A stretch of 64,000 nucleotides of DNA from Pantanalinema sp. (GTDB taxonomy: Bacteria; Cyanobacteriota; Sericytochromatia; S15B-MN24; UBA4093): the NCBI GenBank assembly GCA_036704125.1, contig DATNQI010000098.1:1-64000 (forward strand). The letters run 5' to 3'. The translations under genes were made by a program, and so were the position numbers. Position 1 is the stretch's first letter, and every line of letters begins with the position of its first letter. Shown here one piece after another: positions 23,366 to 33,288 of this stretch. The notes beneath the pieces are model-generated. The model ran no database searches and was not told the DNA's origin. It saw nothing but the letters and a program-made list of their open reading frames with translations.

Positions 23366-24643
23366 ATGGAGCACCCGACGTCACCCGGTTCTGCGGTCTC
23401 GGCGCTCGAGCGCGAGGTCAAGCTGCGCCAGCGCGCCGAGATCCTGCTCAAGGTCGCCAAGGCCATGCGCTCGGATCTCGATCTGCCGGCGGTCCTCCAG
23501 GACGCGGTGGACGTGACCTGGCAGTTCCTGCAGCCCGACTTCGCGGGGCTCTTCCTGGTGGACGGGGCGCGCCACTTCACCCTCTCGGCGAGCGTCGAGC
23601 TCACGCCCATCCACGCCGAGACCCGCTGGCCCATGGTCCAGGAGGAGAGCTTCCTGACGCGAACCCTGGTCCAGGGCAGCCCCGTCTCGCTGGTCCGGTT
23701 CGCCCAGGAGGCCATGACCCTCCCCGAGGCCGCCTTCTTCCAGCCCGACGCCGCGACCTGCTGCTCGGCCATCCCGATCATGCACCAGGGCACCCCCAGC
23801 GGCGTGCTGGTGCTGCTGTGGCGCCACCCCGACCACGACCACCAGGAGGACGACCACGAGCTTCTGATCGGGATCGCGGAGCTGATCGCGCTGGCCATCG
23901 AGAACCAGCGCCTCATCCAGCGCGAGGCCACCATCCACTCCGAGAAGATCCTCGCCGAGGAGATCGCCAAGGAGCGCGAGGCCCTGATCCGCCAGATCGT
24001 GCACGATCTGCGCAACGCGACCCAGGCGATCAGCCTGGTCAACGAGGAGCTCGAGCTCGCCGCTCCCGACAACCCCACCGTCCTCCACGGGGTCTCGGCC
24101 ATCGATCGCCAGATCACCTTCATCTCCAACTTCCTCAAGGAGAAGATCCACCGCATCAAGGGCAACCAGGGCGAGGCCCGCGAGCGCCTGACGGCGATCG
24201 CCCCCATGCTCGATAGCCTGGCCGAGCGCTTCAGCCCGCGCTTCGCCGAGCGCCGGCAGACCTTCGCGTGGGTGAGCGCCGAGGAGGGGGTGCAGGTCCC
24301 CATGGCCGAGGAGGTGTTCGAGCGGATGCTCGCGCACCTCCTGGACAACGCCAACAAGTACGCCCCCGAGCTCGCGCACGTGAAGCTGTGGTGCGCCCTC
24401 TCGGACGGCTGGGCGACCCTCTACGTCTCGAACACCGGGCCGGGCATCCCCATCGAGGACCAGGCCCGCATCGAGCAGCCGGGGTTCCGCGGGCGCCACG
24501 ACGTGCCGGGCGAGGGCATGGGGCTGGCCGAGGTCAAGCAGCTCGTCACCGCCCACAGCGGCCTCTTCGGGCTGACCAGCCGGGCGGGGGCGGGCAGCAC
24601 CTTCTACGTCACCCTTCCCACCACCCAGTGGGGCCGGGCCTGA
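23366..24643 (+). CDS. GAF-domain sensor histidine kinase
   Basis: The 425-residue cytoplasmic kinase has an N-terminal GAF domain (about 25-185), a coiled linker, the phospho-acceptor H-box IVHDLRNATQAI (H213), N-box LLDNANKYAPE, G1 box SNTGPGIP and G2 box GEGMGLAEVKQL. It would phosphorylate itself in response to a ligand bound by GAF. No response regulator lies beside it, so the partner is elsewhere. The H-box aspartate and arginine suit the HisKA/HPK1 class. Confidence 0.92.
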   Translation: MEHPTSPGSAVSALEREVKLRQRAEILLKVAKAMRSDLDLPAVLQDAVDVTWQFLQPDFAGLFLVDGARHFTLSASVELTPIHAETRWPMVQEESFLTRTLVQGSPVSLVRFAQEAMTLPEAAFFQPDAATCCSAIPIMHQGTPSGVLVLLWRHPDHDHQEDDHELLIGIAELIALAIENQRLIQREATIHSEKILAEEIAKEREALIRQIVHDLRNATQAISLVNEELELAAPDNPTVLHGVSAIDRQITFISNFLKEKIHRIKGNQGEARERLTAIAPMLDSLAERFSPRFAERRQTFAWVSAEEGVQVPMAEEVFERMLAHLLDNANKYAPELAHVKLWCALSDGWATLYVSNTGPGIPIEDQARIEQPGFRGRHDVPGEGMGLAEVKQLVTAHSGLFGLTSRAGAGSTFYVTLPTTQWGRA

Positions 24644-24645
24644 AT

Positions 24646-24663
24646 CCCCGCCCCCCGGCGGGG
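24646..24663 (+). terminator. Shortened GC hairpin after the histidine kinase gene
   Basis: CCCCGCCCCCCGGCGGGG begins three bases after the stop codon. It is a reduced copy of the hairpins at 11576 and 15178. An A-rich run follows on the plus strand, so any plus-strand termination is not of the usual T-run type. Confidence 0.45.
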
Positions 24664-24669
24664 AGAAAA

Positions 24670-24711
24670 AAGACGACGCCCGGAACCACGAGGGATTCCG
24701 GGCGTCGTCTT
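24670..24711 (-). terminator. Rho-independent terminator
   Basis: AAGACGACGCCCGGAA (24670-24685) pairs perfectly with TTCCGGGCGTCGTCTT (24696-24711). On the minus strand it is followed by six T residues, so it ends the phosphoribosyltransferase transcript. The stem could also act on the plus-strand kinase message. Confidence 0.85.
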
Positions 24712-24806
24712 GGCAGTCGAGGAAGACCCCCTTCCGCCGTTCAGGAATTCCATGCTAACCCATCTCCAGGAAGGGAGCAAAGGTAGTCGCGAAAGAGCCG
24801 CTGGCG

Positions 24807-25376
24807 CTAATCTCCGCCCTGGTCGTACTGCGCGAAGCCGTAGGAATCCAGCGAGTGGCGATCGATCTTGGTGAAGACCAGGGCCGTGACCGACGCGACG
24901 CTGCCCTTGCGAAGGGCGCGGGAGGCCGCCTCGAGGGTGCTGCCCGAGCAATAGATGCCGTCGATCAGGAGGATCCGCTTCTCCTTGACCGCATCGGGGC
25001 TGCTGACGTTCATCCCGCCGCGCGAGCCGTCCACCGAGCGCTCCGAGTACTCCGAGATGAGGCCGTAGCGGTTGAGGATGCCGATGGCCCGCGGGATGTT
25101 GGTCAGCTGGCTGATCCAGTCCACCAGGAGCGACGAGGGGTCGTAGTCGGAGAGCACCCGGCTGGAAGGCACCGGCACCAGAAGGTCGATGTCCTTGATC
25201 TCGGGCGTCGCCAGGATGAAGGCCTGCGCCCAGCGCGCCAGGCTATCGACCAGGTACCACTGCTTTCGGTACTGGTAGCGATAGATCGCCTCGCCGAGCA
25301 GGGTCCGGGCGCCATCGGGCTGGTTGTAGGTGTGGATGGCGTAGCCCGCGTCCCAGTCACCCTGCAATGCGATCAT
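24807..25376 (-). CDS. Phosphoribosyltransferase-domain protein (ComF/OPRT-like)
   Basis: This 189-residue protein has a type I phosphoribosyltransferase core. DLLVPVPSS resembles the ComF first loop, and ILLIDGIYCSGSTLEAASRA is the PRPP-binding loop, with glycine in place of the usual second acidic residue. The N-terminal zinc finger of ComF is absent. The substrate is unknown; salvage or a regulatory role are both possible. The ATG at 25376 follows a GAGGGGGGTG ribosome-binding site and is preferred over a start 27 bases upstream. Confidence 0.75.
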   Translation of the reverse strand: MIALQGDWDAGYAIHTYNQPDGARTLLGEAIYRYQYRKQWYLVDSLARWAQAFILATPEIKDIDLLVPVPSSRVLSDYDPSSLLVDWISQLTNIPRAIGILNRYGLISEYSERSVDGSRGGMNVSSPDAVKEKRILLIDGIYCSGSTLEAASRALRKGSVASVTALVFTKIDRHSLDSYGFAQYDQGGD

Positions 25377-25472
25377 GGCGCACCCCCCTCTTCGCTCCGG
25401 CAAGCCTCTCGACTCTAAATCGGAAGCAAGCGAGCCAACAGGAAAGGATCGCCAAATTATTTTGTGCAGGCC

Positions 25473-26591
25473 CTAGTACGCCTTCACGAAGGGCTTCACC
25501 GCCCCCCGGTGGACCGAGAAGATGGCGGCCTCGTCGATCCAGGCGGCGGTGAAGTCGCTGAGGTGGGTGCTGGTGACGAAGGTCTGGACGTCGGATCCGA
25601 TCGCGGCCAACAGGGCATTCTGGCGGCGGATGTCGAGCTCGGCGAGCACGTCGTCGAGCAGCAAGAGCGGCGGCTCGCCCAGGTCCTGGCGGAACACGTC
25701 CAGCTCCGAGAGCTTGAGCGCGAGCACCACCGTGCGCTGCTGGCCCTGAGAGGCGTAGGCCCGGGCGTCATGGCCGTCGATGCTCAGCCATAGATCGTCC
25801 CGGTGCGGGCCGCTCAGGGTCTGGCCGCGGGCGATCTCCTTGGCGCGGTTCTCCTTCAGCTCGAAGAGGAAGGCGGCCTCGTAGTCCCTTGCGTGACCCT
25901 GCAGGTCCACCGAGGGGACCAGCCGGATGCCAAGCTCCTCGTTGCCCTTTGCGATCTCGCGGTGCCAGTGGACCGCGCGCGGCGTGAGCTTCTCGACGAG
26001 CTCCTCGCGCTTGCGCCACAGCAGGACGGCGTAGTGGGCGAGCTGCTCGTCCCAGATGGAGAGCTGATCGGCCGGGGCTCCTTCCGCGATCTGGCGCAGG
26101 ACGTTGTTGCGCTGGGTCAGGACCCGGTTGTACTGGTGCAGGGCCTGGTAGTAGGTGGGCGCCAGCTGCATCAGGATGCCGTCCAGGTAGCGCCGGCGAT
26201 CGGCGGGGGCTCCCTTGACCAGTTGCAGGTCGCTGGCCGCGAACAGCACGACCATGACCCGGCCCAGCAAATCCGAGACCCGGCGCTGGTAGGCGCCGTC
26301 CACGCGCACGGCGCGGCGCCCGTTGGCCTTGAACAGCATGTCGATGCCGGTGGGGCCCACCTCCCGCTCGCTGAGCGAGCGGATGATGGCGGCGTCCTGG
26401 TGCCAGCGGATCAGCTCCTGCTCCTTGCTGGTGAAGGGCGAGCTGCCGGTCGCCAGGATGGCGATCGCCTCGAGCAGGTTGGTCTTGCCCTGGGCGTTGT
26501 CCCCGAGAAAGATGGTCTTGTGCCGGTCGAAGACAAGCTCCAGCTCGGCGTAGTTGCGGAAATTCTCGAGGCACAAGGATTTGAGGAACAT
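25473..26591 (-). CDS. recF: DNA replication and repair protein RecF
   Basis: This 372-residue SMC-like ATPase loads RecA at gaps with RecO and RecR. The N terminus is LCLENFRNYAELELVFDRH, the Walker A is GDNAQGKTNLLEAI, the signature region includes YASQGQQRTVVLALKLSELD and the Walker B is PPLLLLDDVLAELD. The length is normal. It follows dnaN on the same strand after a hairpin, the usual dnaA-dnaN-recF order. Confidence 0.97.
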   Translation of the reverse strand: MFLKSLCLENFRNYAELELVFDRHKTIFLGDNAQGKTNLLEAIAILATGSSPFTSKEQELIRWHQDAAIIRSLSEREVGPTGIDMLFKANGRRAVRVDGAYQRRVSDLLGRVMVVLFAASDLQLVKGAPADRRRYLDGILMQLAPTYYQALHQYNRVLTQRNNVLRQIAEGAPADQLSIWDEQLAHYAVLLWRKREELVEKLTPRAVHWHREIAKGNEELGIRLVPSVDLQGHARDYEAAFLFELKENRAKEIARGQTLSGPHRDDLWLSIDGHDARAYASQGQQRTVVLALKLSELDVFRQDLGEPPLLLLDDVLAELDIRRQNALLAAIGSDVQTFVTSTHLSDFTAAWIDEAAIFSVHRGAVKPFVKAY

Positions 26592-26630
26592 GGCTCCATT
26601 ATAGCGCCCGCGGCTATTGCGTAAGAAAGC

Positions 26631-26654
26631 GCGGGGCCCCTGTCGGGACCCCGC
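26631..26654 (-). terminator. Hairpin between dnaN and recF
   Basis: GCGGGGCCCC and GGGACCCCGC pair with one mismatch around TGTC. On the minus strand it comes after the dnaN stop and is followed by GCTTTCTTACG, a weak T-rich tail. It is probably a partial terminator or attenuator before recF. Confidence 0.55.
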
Positions 26655-26675
26655 GTCGAGGCTGATGAATCGCGC

Positions 26676-27779
26676 TTAGCTGCGGATGGGCATCAGGATG
26701 CAGGAGTAGGTCGGATCCTCGGTGCTCTGCACCAGCGCGGGCGCCAGGGGCCCGTTGAGCGAGAGCTTGACGGTCTCGCCCTCGAGGACCTTGAGCGAGT
26801 CGAGCATGTAGGTCGCGTTGAAGGCGATCTTCACGTCCTCGCCGTCGAACTCGACGGGCAGGTGCTCGTCGCCCTCGCCGAGGTCCGCGGCGTTGGCCTG
26901 CAGGTGCAGGTCGCCCGCCTTGAAGTTGAGGTTGACGACCTTGGCCTCGCGCTCGGAGGCCATGATGCTGACGCGCTCGACCGCGCTCTGGAGCAGGTGG
27001 CGGTCGATCAGGATCTCGTAGCTGAAGGAGCTCGGGATGATCTGGCCGTAGGGGGGGAACTGACCGTCGATCAGGCGCGACGTCAGGTAGCGATCGCCCA
27101 CCGAGAAGAGGATCTGGTTCTGGACCACCGCCGCGTTGACCGTCTCGGAGTCGGCGCCGCTCAGGAGGCGCGCGAGCTCCGCCATGGCGCGGGCCGGCAC
27201 GATGACCTTGAGCTCGCCATGGGCGCCCACGTCCCACTTGCGCCACGCCAGGCGGTAGCCGTCGGTGGCGACCACCTCGAGCACGCCGCCCGAGAGCTGG
27301 AGGTAGAGGCCGCTGATGACGCTCTTGTCGTCCTTGGCCGCGGCGAACGAGGTCTGGCGGATGCCCTTGGCGAGCTGATCGCCCGCCAGCTGGACCATGG
27401 TCGCGGCCGGGCTGAGCTCGGGCAGCTTGGGGAACTCGTCGGCGGGCAGGCTGGGCAGGACGAAGCGCGAGCGGGCGCACTGGACGGTGGCGCGGACGTC
27501 GTCGTTGCCGACTGAGAAGGCCACGTCGCTGTTGGGCAGCTTGTTGATGATCTCGGAGAGCTGCCGCGCGGCCAGGGTGATGGCGCCCGAGGTCTGGACG
27601 TGGGCGGGCACGCGGGCCTCGATGCCGACCTCGAGGTCGGTCGCGGTGATCTTGAGGCTGTCGCCCTCGGTCGCGATCAGGATGTTGCTCAGGATGGGCA
27701 GGGGCCCCCGGCTCGCGACGGCGCGCTGAACCGCTTGAATGCCCTTGGAAAAGTCGTCACGCGTGCAAGTGAACTCCAT
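26676..27779 (-). CDS. dnaN: DNA polymerase III beta sliding clamp
   Basis: This 367-residue clamp has the three repeated clamp domains. The N terminus is MEFTCTRDDFSKGIQAVQRA and further stretches include LPILSNILIATEGDSLKITA. The C-terminal end TYSCILMPIRS matches the clamp signature (MPMR-like). It encircles DNA and tethers the polymerase. It is the first gene after the left DnaA-box array, which would serve as its upstream region. Confidence 0.97.
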   Translation of the reverse strand: MEFTCTRDDFSKGIQAVQRAVASRGPLPILSNILIATEGDSLKITATDLEVGIEARVPAHVQTSGAITLAARQLSEIINKLPNSDVAFSVGNDDVRATVQCARSRFVLPSLPADEFPKLPELSPAATMVQLAGDQLAKGIRQTSFAAAKDDKSVISGLYLQLSGGVLEVVATDGYRLAWRKWDVGAHGELKVIVPARAMAELARLLSGADSETVNAAVVQNQILFSVGDRYLTSRLIDGQFPPYGQIIPSSFSYEILIDRHLLQSAVERVSIMASEREAKVVNLNFKAGDLHLQANAADLGEGDEHLPVEFDGEDVKIAFNATYMLDSLKVLEGETVKLSLNGPLAPALVQSTEDPTYSCILMPIRS

Positions 27780-27926
27780 TGCTTCTCCTGAATCTCCCGT
27801 CTTCCGGTGAGTATCGAGATCGTCCGAACCAAAATTCTAACCGATTTTCCTGCGCTTGGTAAGGGCGAACGCCCATCTCGAGGGGTTTTTCGGGCTTGCT
27901 TGATCGATCGTTTAACGGATCCCCCA

Positions 27927-28602
27927 GAGATCAATAAATCGATCCCGTAATAGTAGGGGGAGTGGAACATGGGGATAAGTGCCGGATCCCAGGCCAGGAC
28001 GCGGATCGAGGGAGTGGACCGCGGAGTGGGGAAGTCGCCGAGTTGTCCCCAGGCCCGAACCCCAGGGAACCGAGCAGCGATCATGTTCACTCCTTGTCCA
28101 CAGGCTGGAAGGGCCTTATCCCATGGCTTTCAACAGGCCTCAAACCCGCGTGACAACTCCGTCTTGGAGAATCTATCAACATGTTCTCCACAGGCCATTT
28201 ATCCCCATGACCCCGGAAACGAAGCAGGAGCGGCAGATCATGCCGGATCGCCCCCATGAGTTATCCCCAGGATCCAGGGAGGATCTCCGGGGTCTTCCCC
28301 TCCCCTTCCGCTCCTTATCCCCAGGGTTCTGCACAGCCGTCCCCAGCTTATCCACAGAAAGTCCCTTCACTTGTCCACACCATGGGGAAAGGTTGTCCAC
28401 ACGACCTCGGAAGGGAGCGGATAACCCCCGTCCAAACTTCAAATTTGGACACGATCGCCTCAAAGGCAGTAGACAAGCGAGTCGCAGCGATTTATCGAAC
28501 AGGGGTTTCAATTTGCGATCTCCCCCGAAAACGCTTGACAGCCATGGGCTCCGCTCCAAATCCCCAAGTTATCCCCAGGGTTATCCACAGCCCCCCTGTT
28601 GA
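27927..28602. repeat. oriC: oriC arm 1: 676-bp DnaA-box array between dnaN and dnaA
   Basis: This arm is directly repeated at 30189-30864 with about 93% identity by eye and constant spacing of 2,262 bp. It carries DnaA-box-like 9-mers on the plus strand: TTATCCACA at 28348 and 28581; TTGTCCACA at 28094, 28371 and 28393; TTATCCCCA at 28199, 28261, 28315 and 28569; TTGTCCCCA at 28043; TTCTCCACA at 28184. An inverted TTATCCCCA lies at 27970-27978. GTCCAAA-N7-TTTGGAC (28430-28450) is a conserved palindrome. Flanking AT-rich patches (27927-27950; AAAAAAATAT at about 28608) are unwinding candidates. No gene is supported in 27780-28662. Confidence 0.9.
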
Positions 28603-28662
28603 TAAGCAAAAAAATATCCCCTCCCCCGAAGGGGAAGGGAAGTGGGTGAATCGGCGCTTCGG

Positions 28663-30021
<1,359 letters not shown>

Positions 30022-30188
30022 TCGGTTCGCGGTCAACCTTCCCAAGATACGGCACGGGGGCTTTGCAAGATCGATCAGTCTACCTCCGAAACTGCTGCTC
30101 GGCTAGAGATCGATGCTTGAAGATTTCCCTTTCCCAGAGGGAGCGCCCTTTTTCCGGGCCTCTCGATCTTATTTTTACCGATCCCTGG

Positions 30189-30864
30189 GAGATCAATAAA
30201 ACGATCCCGTAATAGTAGGGGGAGTGGAACATGGGGATAAGTGCCGGATCCCAGGCCAGGACAGGGATCGAGGGAGTGGACCGTGGAGTGGGAAAGTCGC
30301 CGAGTTGTCCCCAGGCCCGAACCCCCGGGAATCACGAAGCGATCATGTTCACTCCTTGTCCACAGCCTGGAAGGGCCTTATCCCATGGCTTTCAACAGGC
30401 CCTGAAGCCGCGTGACAACTCCATCTTGGAGGATTTATCAACATGTTCTCCACAGGCCAGTTATCCCCATGAGCCCGAAAACGAAGCAGGAGCGACGGAT
30501 CATGCCGGAGCGGTTCCCCATGTTTTCCACAGGTCCCCTGGAGGATCTCCGGACTCTTCCCCTCCTCTTCCGCTCCTTGTCCCCAGGGTTCTGCACAGCC
30601 GTCCCCAGCTTATCCACAGAAAGTCCCTTCACTTGTCCACACCATGGGGAGAAGTTGTCCACACGACCTCGGAAGGGAGCGGATAACCCCCGTCCAAACT
30701 TCAAATTTGGACACGATCGCCTCAAAGGCAGTAGACAAGCGAATCGCAGCGATTTATCGAACAGGGGTTTTAATTTGCGATCGACCCCGAAAACCCTTGA
30801 CAGCCATGGGCCCCGCTCCAAATCCCCAAGTTATCCCCAGGGTTATCCACAGCCCCCCTGTTGA
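30189..30864. repeat. oriC: oriC arm 2: 676-bp DnaA-box array between dnaA and rpmH
   Basis: This is the direct copy of arm 1, upstream of dnaA on one side and rpmH on the other. Boxes: TTATCCACA at 30610 and 30843; TTGTCCACA at 30356, 30633 and 30655; TTATCCCCA at 30461 and 30831; TTGTCCCCA at 30305 and 30577; TTCTCCACA at 30446; TTTTCCACA at 30523, where arm 1 has TTATCCCCA. The palindrome GTCCAAA-N7-TTTGGAC recurs at 30692-30712. The remaining 30865-31031 is unique and should hold the rpmH promoter, with no clear hexamers. No gene is supported in 30046-31031. Confidence 0.9.
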
Positions 30865-31031
30865 AAACTTGGAGATTGAACGTGCGATCGATGCCTCAAG
30901 CAGTTGATCGATCCTTAATCGCGTGATAAACTCGCGGTGATTGACGAGGCCTCTGGCCCTCGCCATTAGGAGTTTGAACGCCCCGCGGGACCCGCTCGTC
31001 CAGGGGTTGTCTGCAAAAGGGGATCACGAAG

Positions 31032-31181
31032 ATGGCTCAACAAGCACTGACCTTCCGCCACGGTGGCAAGAAGCGCAAGCGCGCCAAGACTCACGGCTTC
31101 CTGGTGCGCATGAGCACCAAGAACGGCCGTCGCGTCATCAAGGCGCGTCGCGCCAAGGGCCGCGCCCGCATCGCGGGCTAA
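31032..31181 (+). CDS. rpmH: 50S ribosomal protein L34
   Basis: This 49-residue protein is highly basic and typical of L34: the N terminus [20 protein letters not shown], then [18 protein letters not shown]. It is part of the large ribosomal subunit. It is the first gene of the plus-strand rpmH-rnpA-yidD-yidC-jag-mnmE block beside oriC. A GGGGATCACGAAG leader with no strong ribosome-binding site precedes it. Confidence 0.98.
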   Translation: MAQQALTFRHGGKKRKRAKTHGFLVRMSTKNGRRVIKARRAKGRARIAG

Positions 31182-31201
31182 ATCCGGCGCCGTATCGCCT
31201 C

Positions 31202-31579
31202 GTGCTTCCCTCGGGTGCTCGCCTTCGTCGGGCCGGTGAATTCCGCGCCACTTACGACGGAGGACGTGCCTATCCTGACGCCCTGGCGGTGCTACACGTC
31301 CAAGCCCTTTCGGACCGGCCTGACATCTGTCAGGTCGGTTTCTCGGTAGGGAAGAAAGTCGGCAACTCCGTCGTGCGCAACCGGGTCAAGCGTCGGTTGC
31401 GGGCGATCGTCGCCGAGCTCCTGCCCGAGATCGCCCCCGGCCACCGGCTCATCCTCAGGGCCCGCAGCCGTGCTGCAGAGGCGGACTTCGAGGCCCTCGA
31501 GACGGCGGTGATACGTCTTCTCGATCGAGCCGCGCTTCGTCCTCGCTCGGTTGTGGACAAGCCGGAGACGGCCCCATAG
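31202..31579 (+). CDS. rnpA: Ribonuclease P protein component
   Basis: This 125-residue basic protein assists the catalytic RNA in maturing tRNA 5' ends. It begins with LPSGARLRRAGEFRATYDGG and has the family motif NSVVRNRVKRRLRAIVAEL. The GTG at 31202 is chosen because the conserved LPxxxRLRR start follows directly. The longer frame through rpmH is out of register with a real start. It is 20 bases after rpmH and probably translated from the same message. Confidence 0.95.
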   Translation: MLPSGARLRRAGEFRATYDGGRAYPDALAVLHVQALSDRPDICQVGFSVGKKVGNSVVRNRVKRRLRAIVAELLPEIAPGHRLILRARSRAAEADFEALETAVIRLLDRAALRPRSVVDKPETAP

Positions 31580-31604
31580 ACTTTGAGGGTTGCTGGAGGG
31601 AGCG

Positions 31605-31865
31605 ATGGAAGTGGTGAAAGCGATAAGGGCCTTGGTGGTCGGCGCGCTGAGCGTGCTGATCCGGGTTTATCAGCTCTTCTCCCGGATGACGCCCAGGCGC
31701 TGCCGGTACCACCCCACCTGTTCGCAATACGCGCTCGAGGCCATCACCGGGCACGGCCCGCTAAAAGGTCTCTTGCTCGCAATCTGGCGCCTCCTGAGGT
31801 GCCACCCCTGGACCCCAGGGGGTTATGATCCGGTGCCCAAGGCACCGTTTAGGAGATCCGAGTGA
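31605..31865 (+). CDS. yidD: Membrane protein insertion efficiency factor YidD
   Basis: This 86-residue protein has the conserved core [20 protein letters not shown], then [21 protein letters not shown] and the ending [13 protein letters not shown]. It aids YidC-dependent membrane insertion. The ATG at 31605 has a GGAGGG site at 31596. A TTG at 31590 is less likely. It overlaps yidC by four bases. Confidence 0.96.
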   Translation: MEVVKAIRALVVGALSVLIRVYQLFSRMTPRRCRYHPTCSQYALEAITGHGPLKGLLLAIWRLLRCHPWTPGGYDPVPKAPFRRSE

Positions 31866-32644
31866 ACCCGATCGACTTTCTAAGCCACCAGATGATGATC
31901 CCGATCCTCAATGCGTTCTACTCGTTCACGCATTCGTACGGGATGGCGATCATCCTCCTGACGGTGACCATCAAGGCGGCGCTCTTCCCGCTGACGGCCA
32001 AGCAGTTCAAGGCCAGCCGCCAGATGCAGGCCCTCCAGCCCAAGCTGGTGGAGCTGCAGGCCAAGTACAAGGACAAGCCCGAAGAGCTCCAGGCCAAGAT
32101 GATGGAGTTCTACAAGGACCACAACGCGAACCCCTTCAGCAGCTGCCTGCCCTTGCTGATCCAGATGCCCTTCCTGTTCGCGCTCTACTCGTCGCTCGGC
32201 AACAAGGATTTCCAGGCCCAGATCGCCCACAAGAGCTTCCTGTTCATCCAGAACCTCGCGGCGGTCGGCGTCCTGCCGGGCAAGGACCACGCCGGGGTGG
32301 CCCACGGCCTGCTCTGGGACAACCTGATCCTGGTCATCTTCTTCGGCATCTCGACCTACGTGATGCAGAAGACCATGACCACCAACCCCGACGACCCCAT
32401 GCAGAAGCAGATGCTGACCATGATGCCCGTCATGATGACCGTCATGTTCCTCTTCTTCCCCCTGCCGTCGGGCATTTTGCTCTACATCGCCGTCTCCAAC
32501 CTCATCACCCTGGCCCAGAACATCCTCCTGATGCGGGCCAACCCCGTGAGCGCGGCGGGTCCTTCGGTCCCGGCCTCCAAGGCCGTGATCGACACCACCC
32601 CCACGATCGTCAAGGACGACTCCTCCAAGGGCGACAAGAAGTAA
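31862..32644 (+). CDS. yidC: Membrane protein insertase YidC
   Basis: This 260-residue protein of the short YidC/Oxa1/Alb3 type lacks the large periplasmic domain of proteobacterial forms. It has an N-terminal span, the conserved hydrophilic loop [20 protein letters not shown] and [20 protein letters not shown], and further spans ending [20 protein letters not shown]. It inserts membrane proteins with or without SecYEG. The start is GTG at 31862, overlapping yidD. The length suits cyanobacterial and Gram-positive YidC. Confidence 0.97.
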   Translation: MNPIDFLSHQMMIPILNAFYSFTHSYGMAIILLTVTIKAALFPLTAKQFKASRQMQALQPKLVELQAKYKDKPEELQAKMMEFYKDHNANPFSSCLPLLIQMPFLFALYSSLGNKDFQAQIAHKSFLFIQNLAAVGVLPGKDHAGVAHGLLWDNLILVIFFGISTYVMQKTMTTNPDDPMQKQMLTMMPVMMTVMFLFFPLPSGILLYIAVSNLITLAQNILLMRANPVSAAGPSVPASKAVIDTTPTIVKDDSSKGDKK

Positions 32645-32669
32645 GAAGCAGTAAAGAGAGGCTCCAAAG

Positions 32670-33281
32670 GTGGAACAGATCGAGCACGTCGCAAAGACTT
32701 ATCAGCAGGCCCTCGACGAGGCCCTCGACATCCTGCAGCGCGAACCCGAGGAGGTCGACATCGAGGTCCTCGAGGAGGGCCCGAAGGGCACCAAGCTTCG
32801 CCTGGTCGTGAGGCCCGAGTTCGACGAGGCGCAGGACTGGCTGCTCGACATCCTCGACGAGATGGAGCTCGACTGCTCGGTGGGCCTGATCTTCGACGAG
32901 GAGGCGATCACCTTCCACATCGAGACCGAGGACGACGCGGGGATGCTGATCGGCCGCAAGGGCCAGACCCTGGACGCCCTCCAGTACCTCCTCAACGTCG
33001 CCTACGGCCCCAGGATCGGCAAGCGCCTGATCGTGGACGTCCACGACTACCGCAAGCGCCATCACGAGAAGCTGGTGGAGCAGGCGCTCGAGGCGGTCGA
33101 TCGCGTCCGGGAGACGGGCCGCTCGCTGCGCATGGCGCCCATGAGCGCCGCCGACCGCAAGGTCGTCCACAACGAGATCCTGGCCTTCCCCGACATGGAG
33201 ACCGGAAGCCAGGGCGAGGAGCCCCACCGCTACGTGGTGGTCCACCTCAAGCGCGCGGGGGCCCCGCGTCGCGGCTACTGA
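32670..33281 (+). CDS. jag: RNA-binding protein KhpB/Jag
   Basis: This 203-residue protein has the Jag N-terminal domain (HVAKTYQQALDEALDILQRE), a KH domain with the GRKGQTLDALQYLLNVA loop and a C-terminal R3H domain (RVRETGRSLRMAPMSAADRK, then VHNEI). It binds RNA with KhpA in other bacteria and lies after yidC, as here. The start codon is GTG at 32670 with AAAGAGAGG just upstream. Confidence 0.95.
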   Translation: MEQIEHVAKTYQQALDEALDILQREPEEVDIEVLEEGPKGTKLRLVVRPEFDEAQDWLLDILDEMELDCSVGLIFDEEAITFHIETEDDAGMLIGRKGQTLDALQYLLNVAYGPRIGKRLIVDVHDYRKRHHEKLVEQALEAVDRVRETGRSLRMAPMSAADRKVVHNEILAFPDMETGSQGEEPHRYVVVHLKRAGAPRRGY

Positions 33282-33288
33282 GCCCTCG

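Noticed and set aside
28534-28560. TTGACA at about 28535 (and its copy at 30797) as a promoter
   Set aside because: No acceptable -10 lies at the right distance, and it would read away from both dnaA and dnaN.
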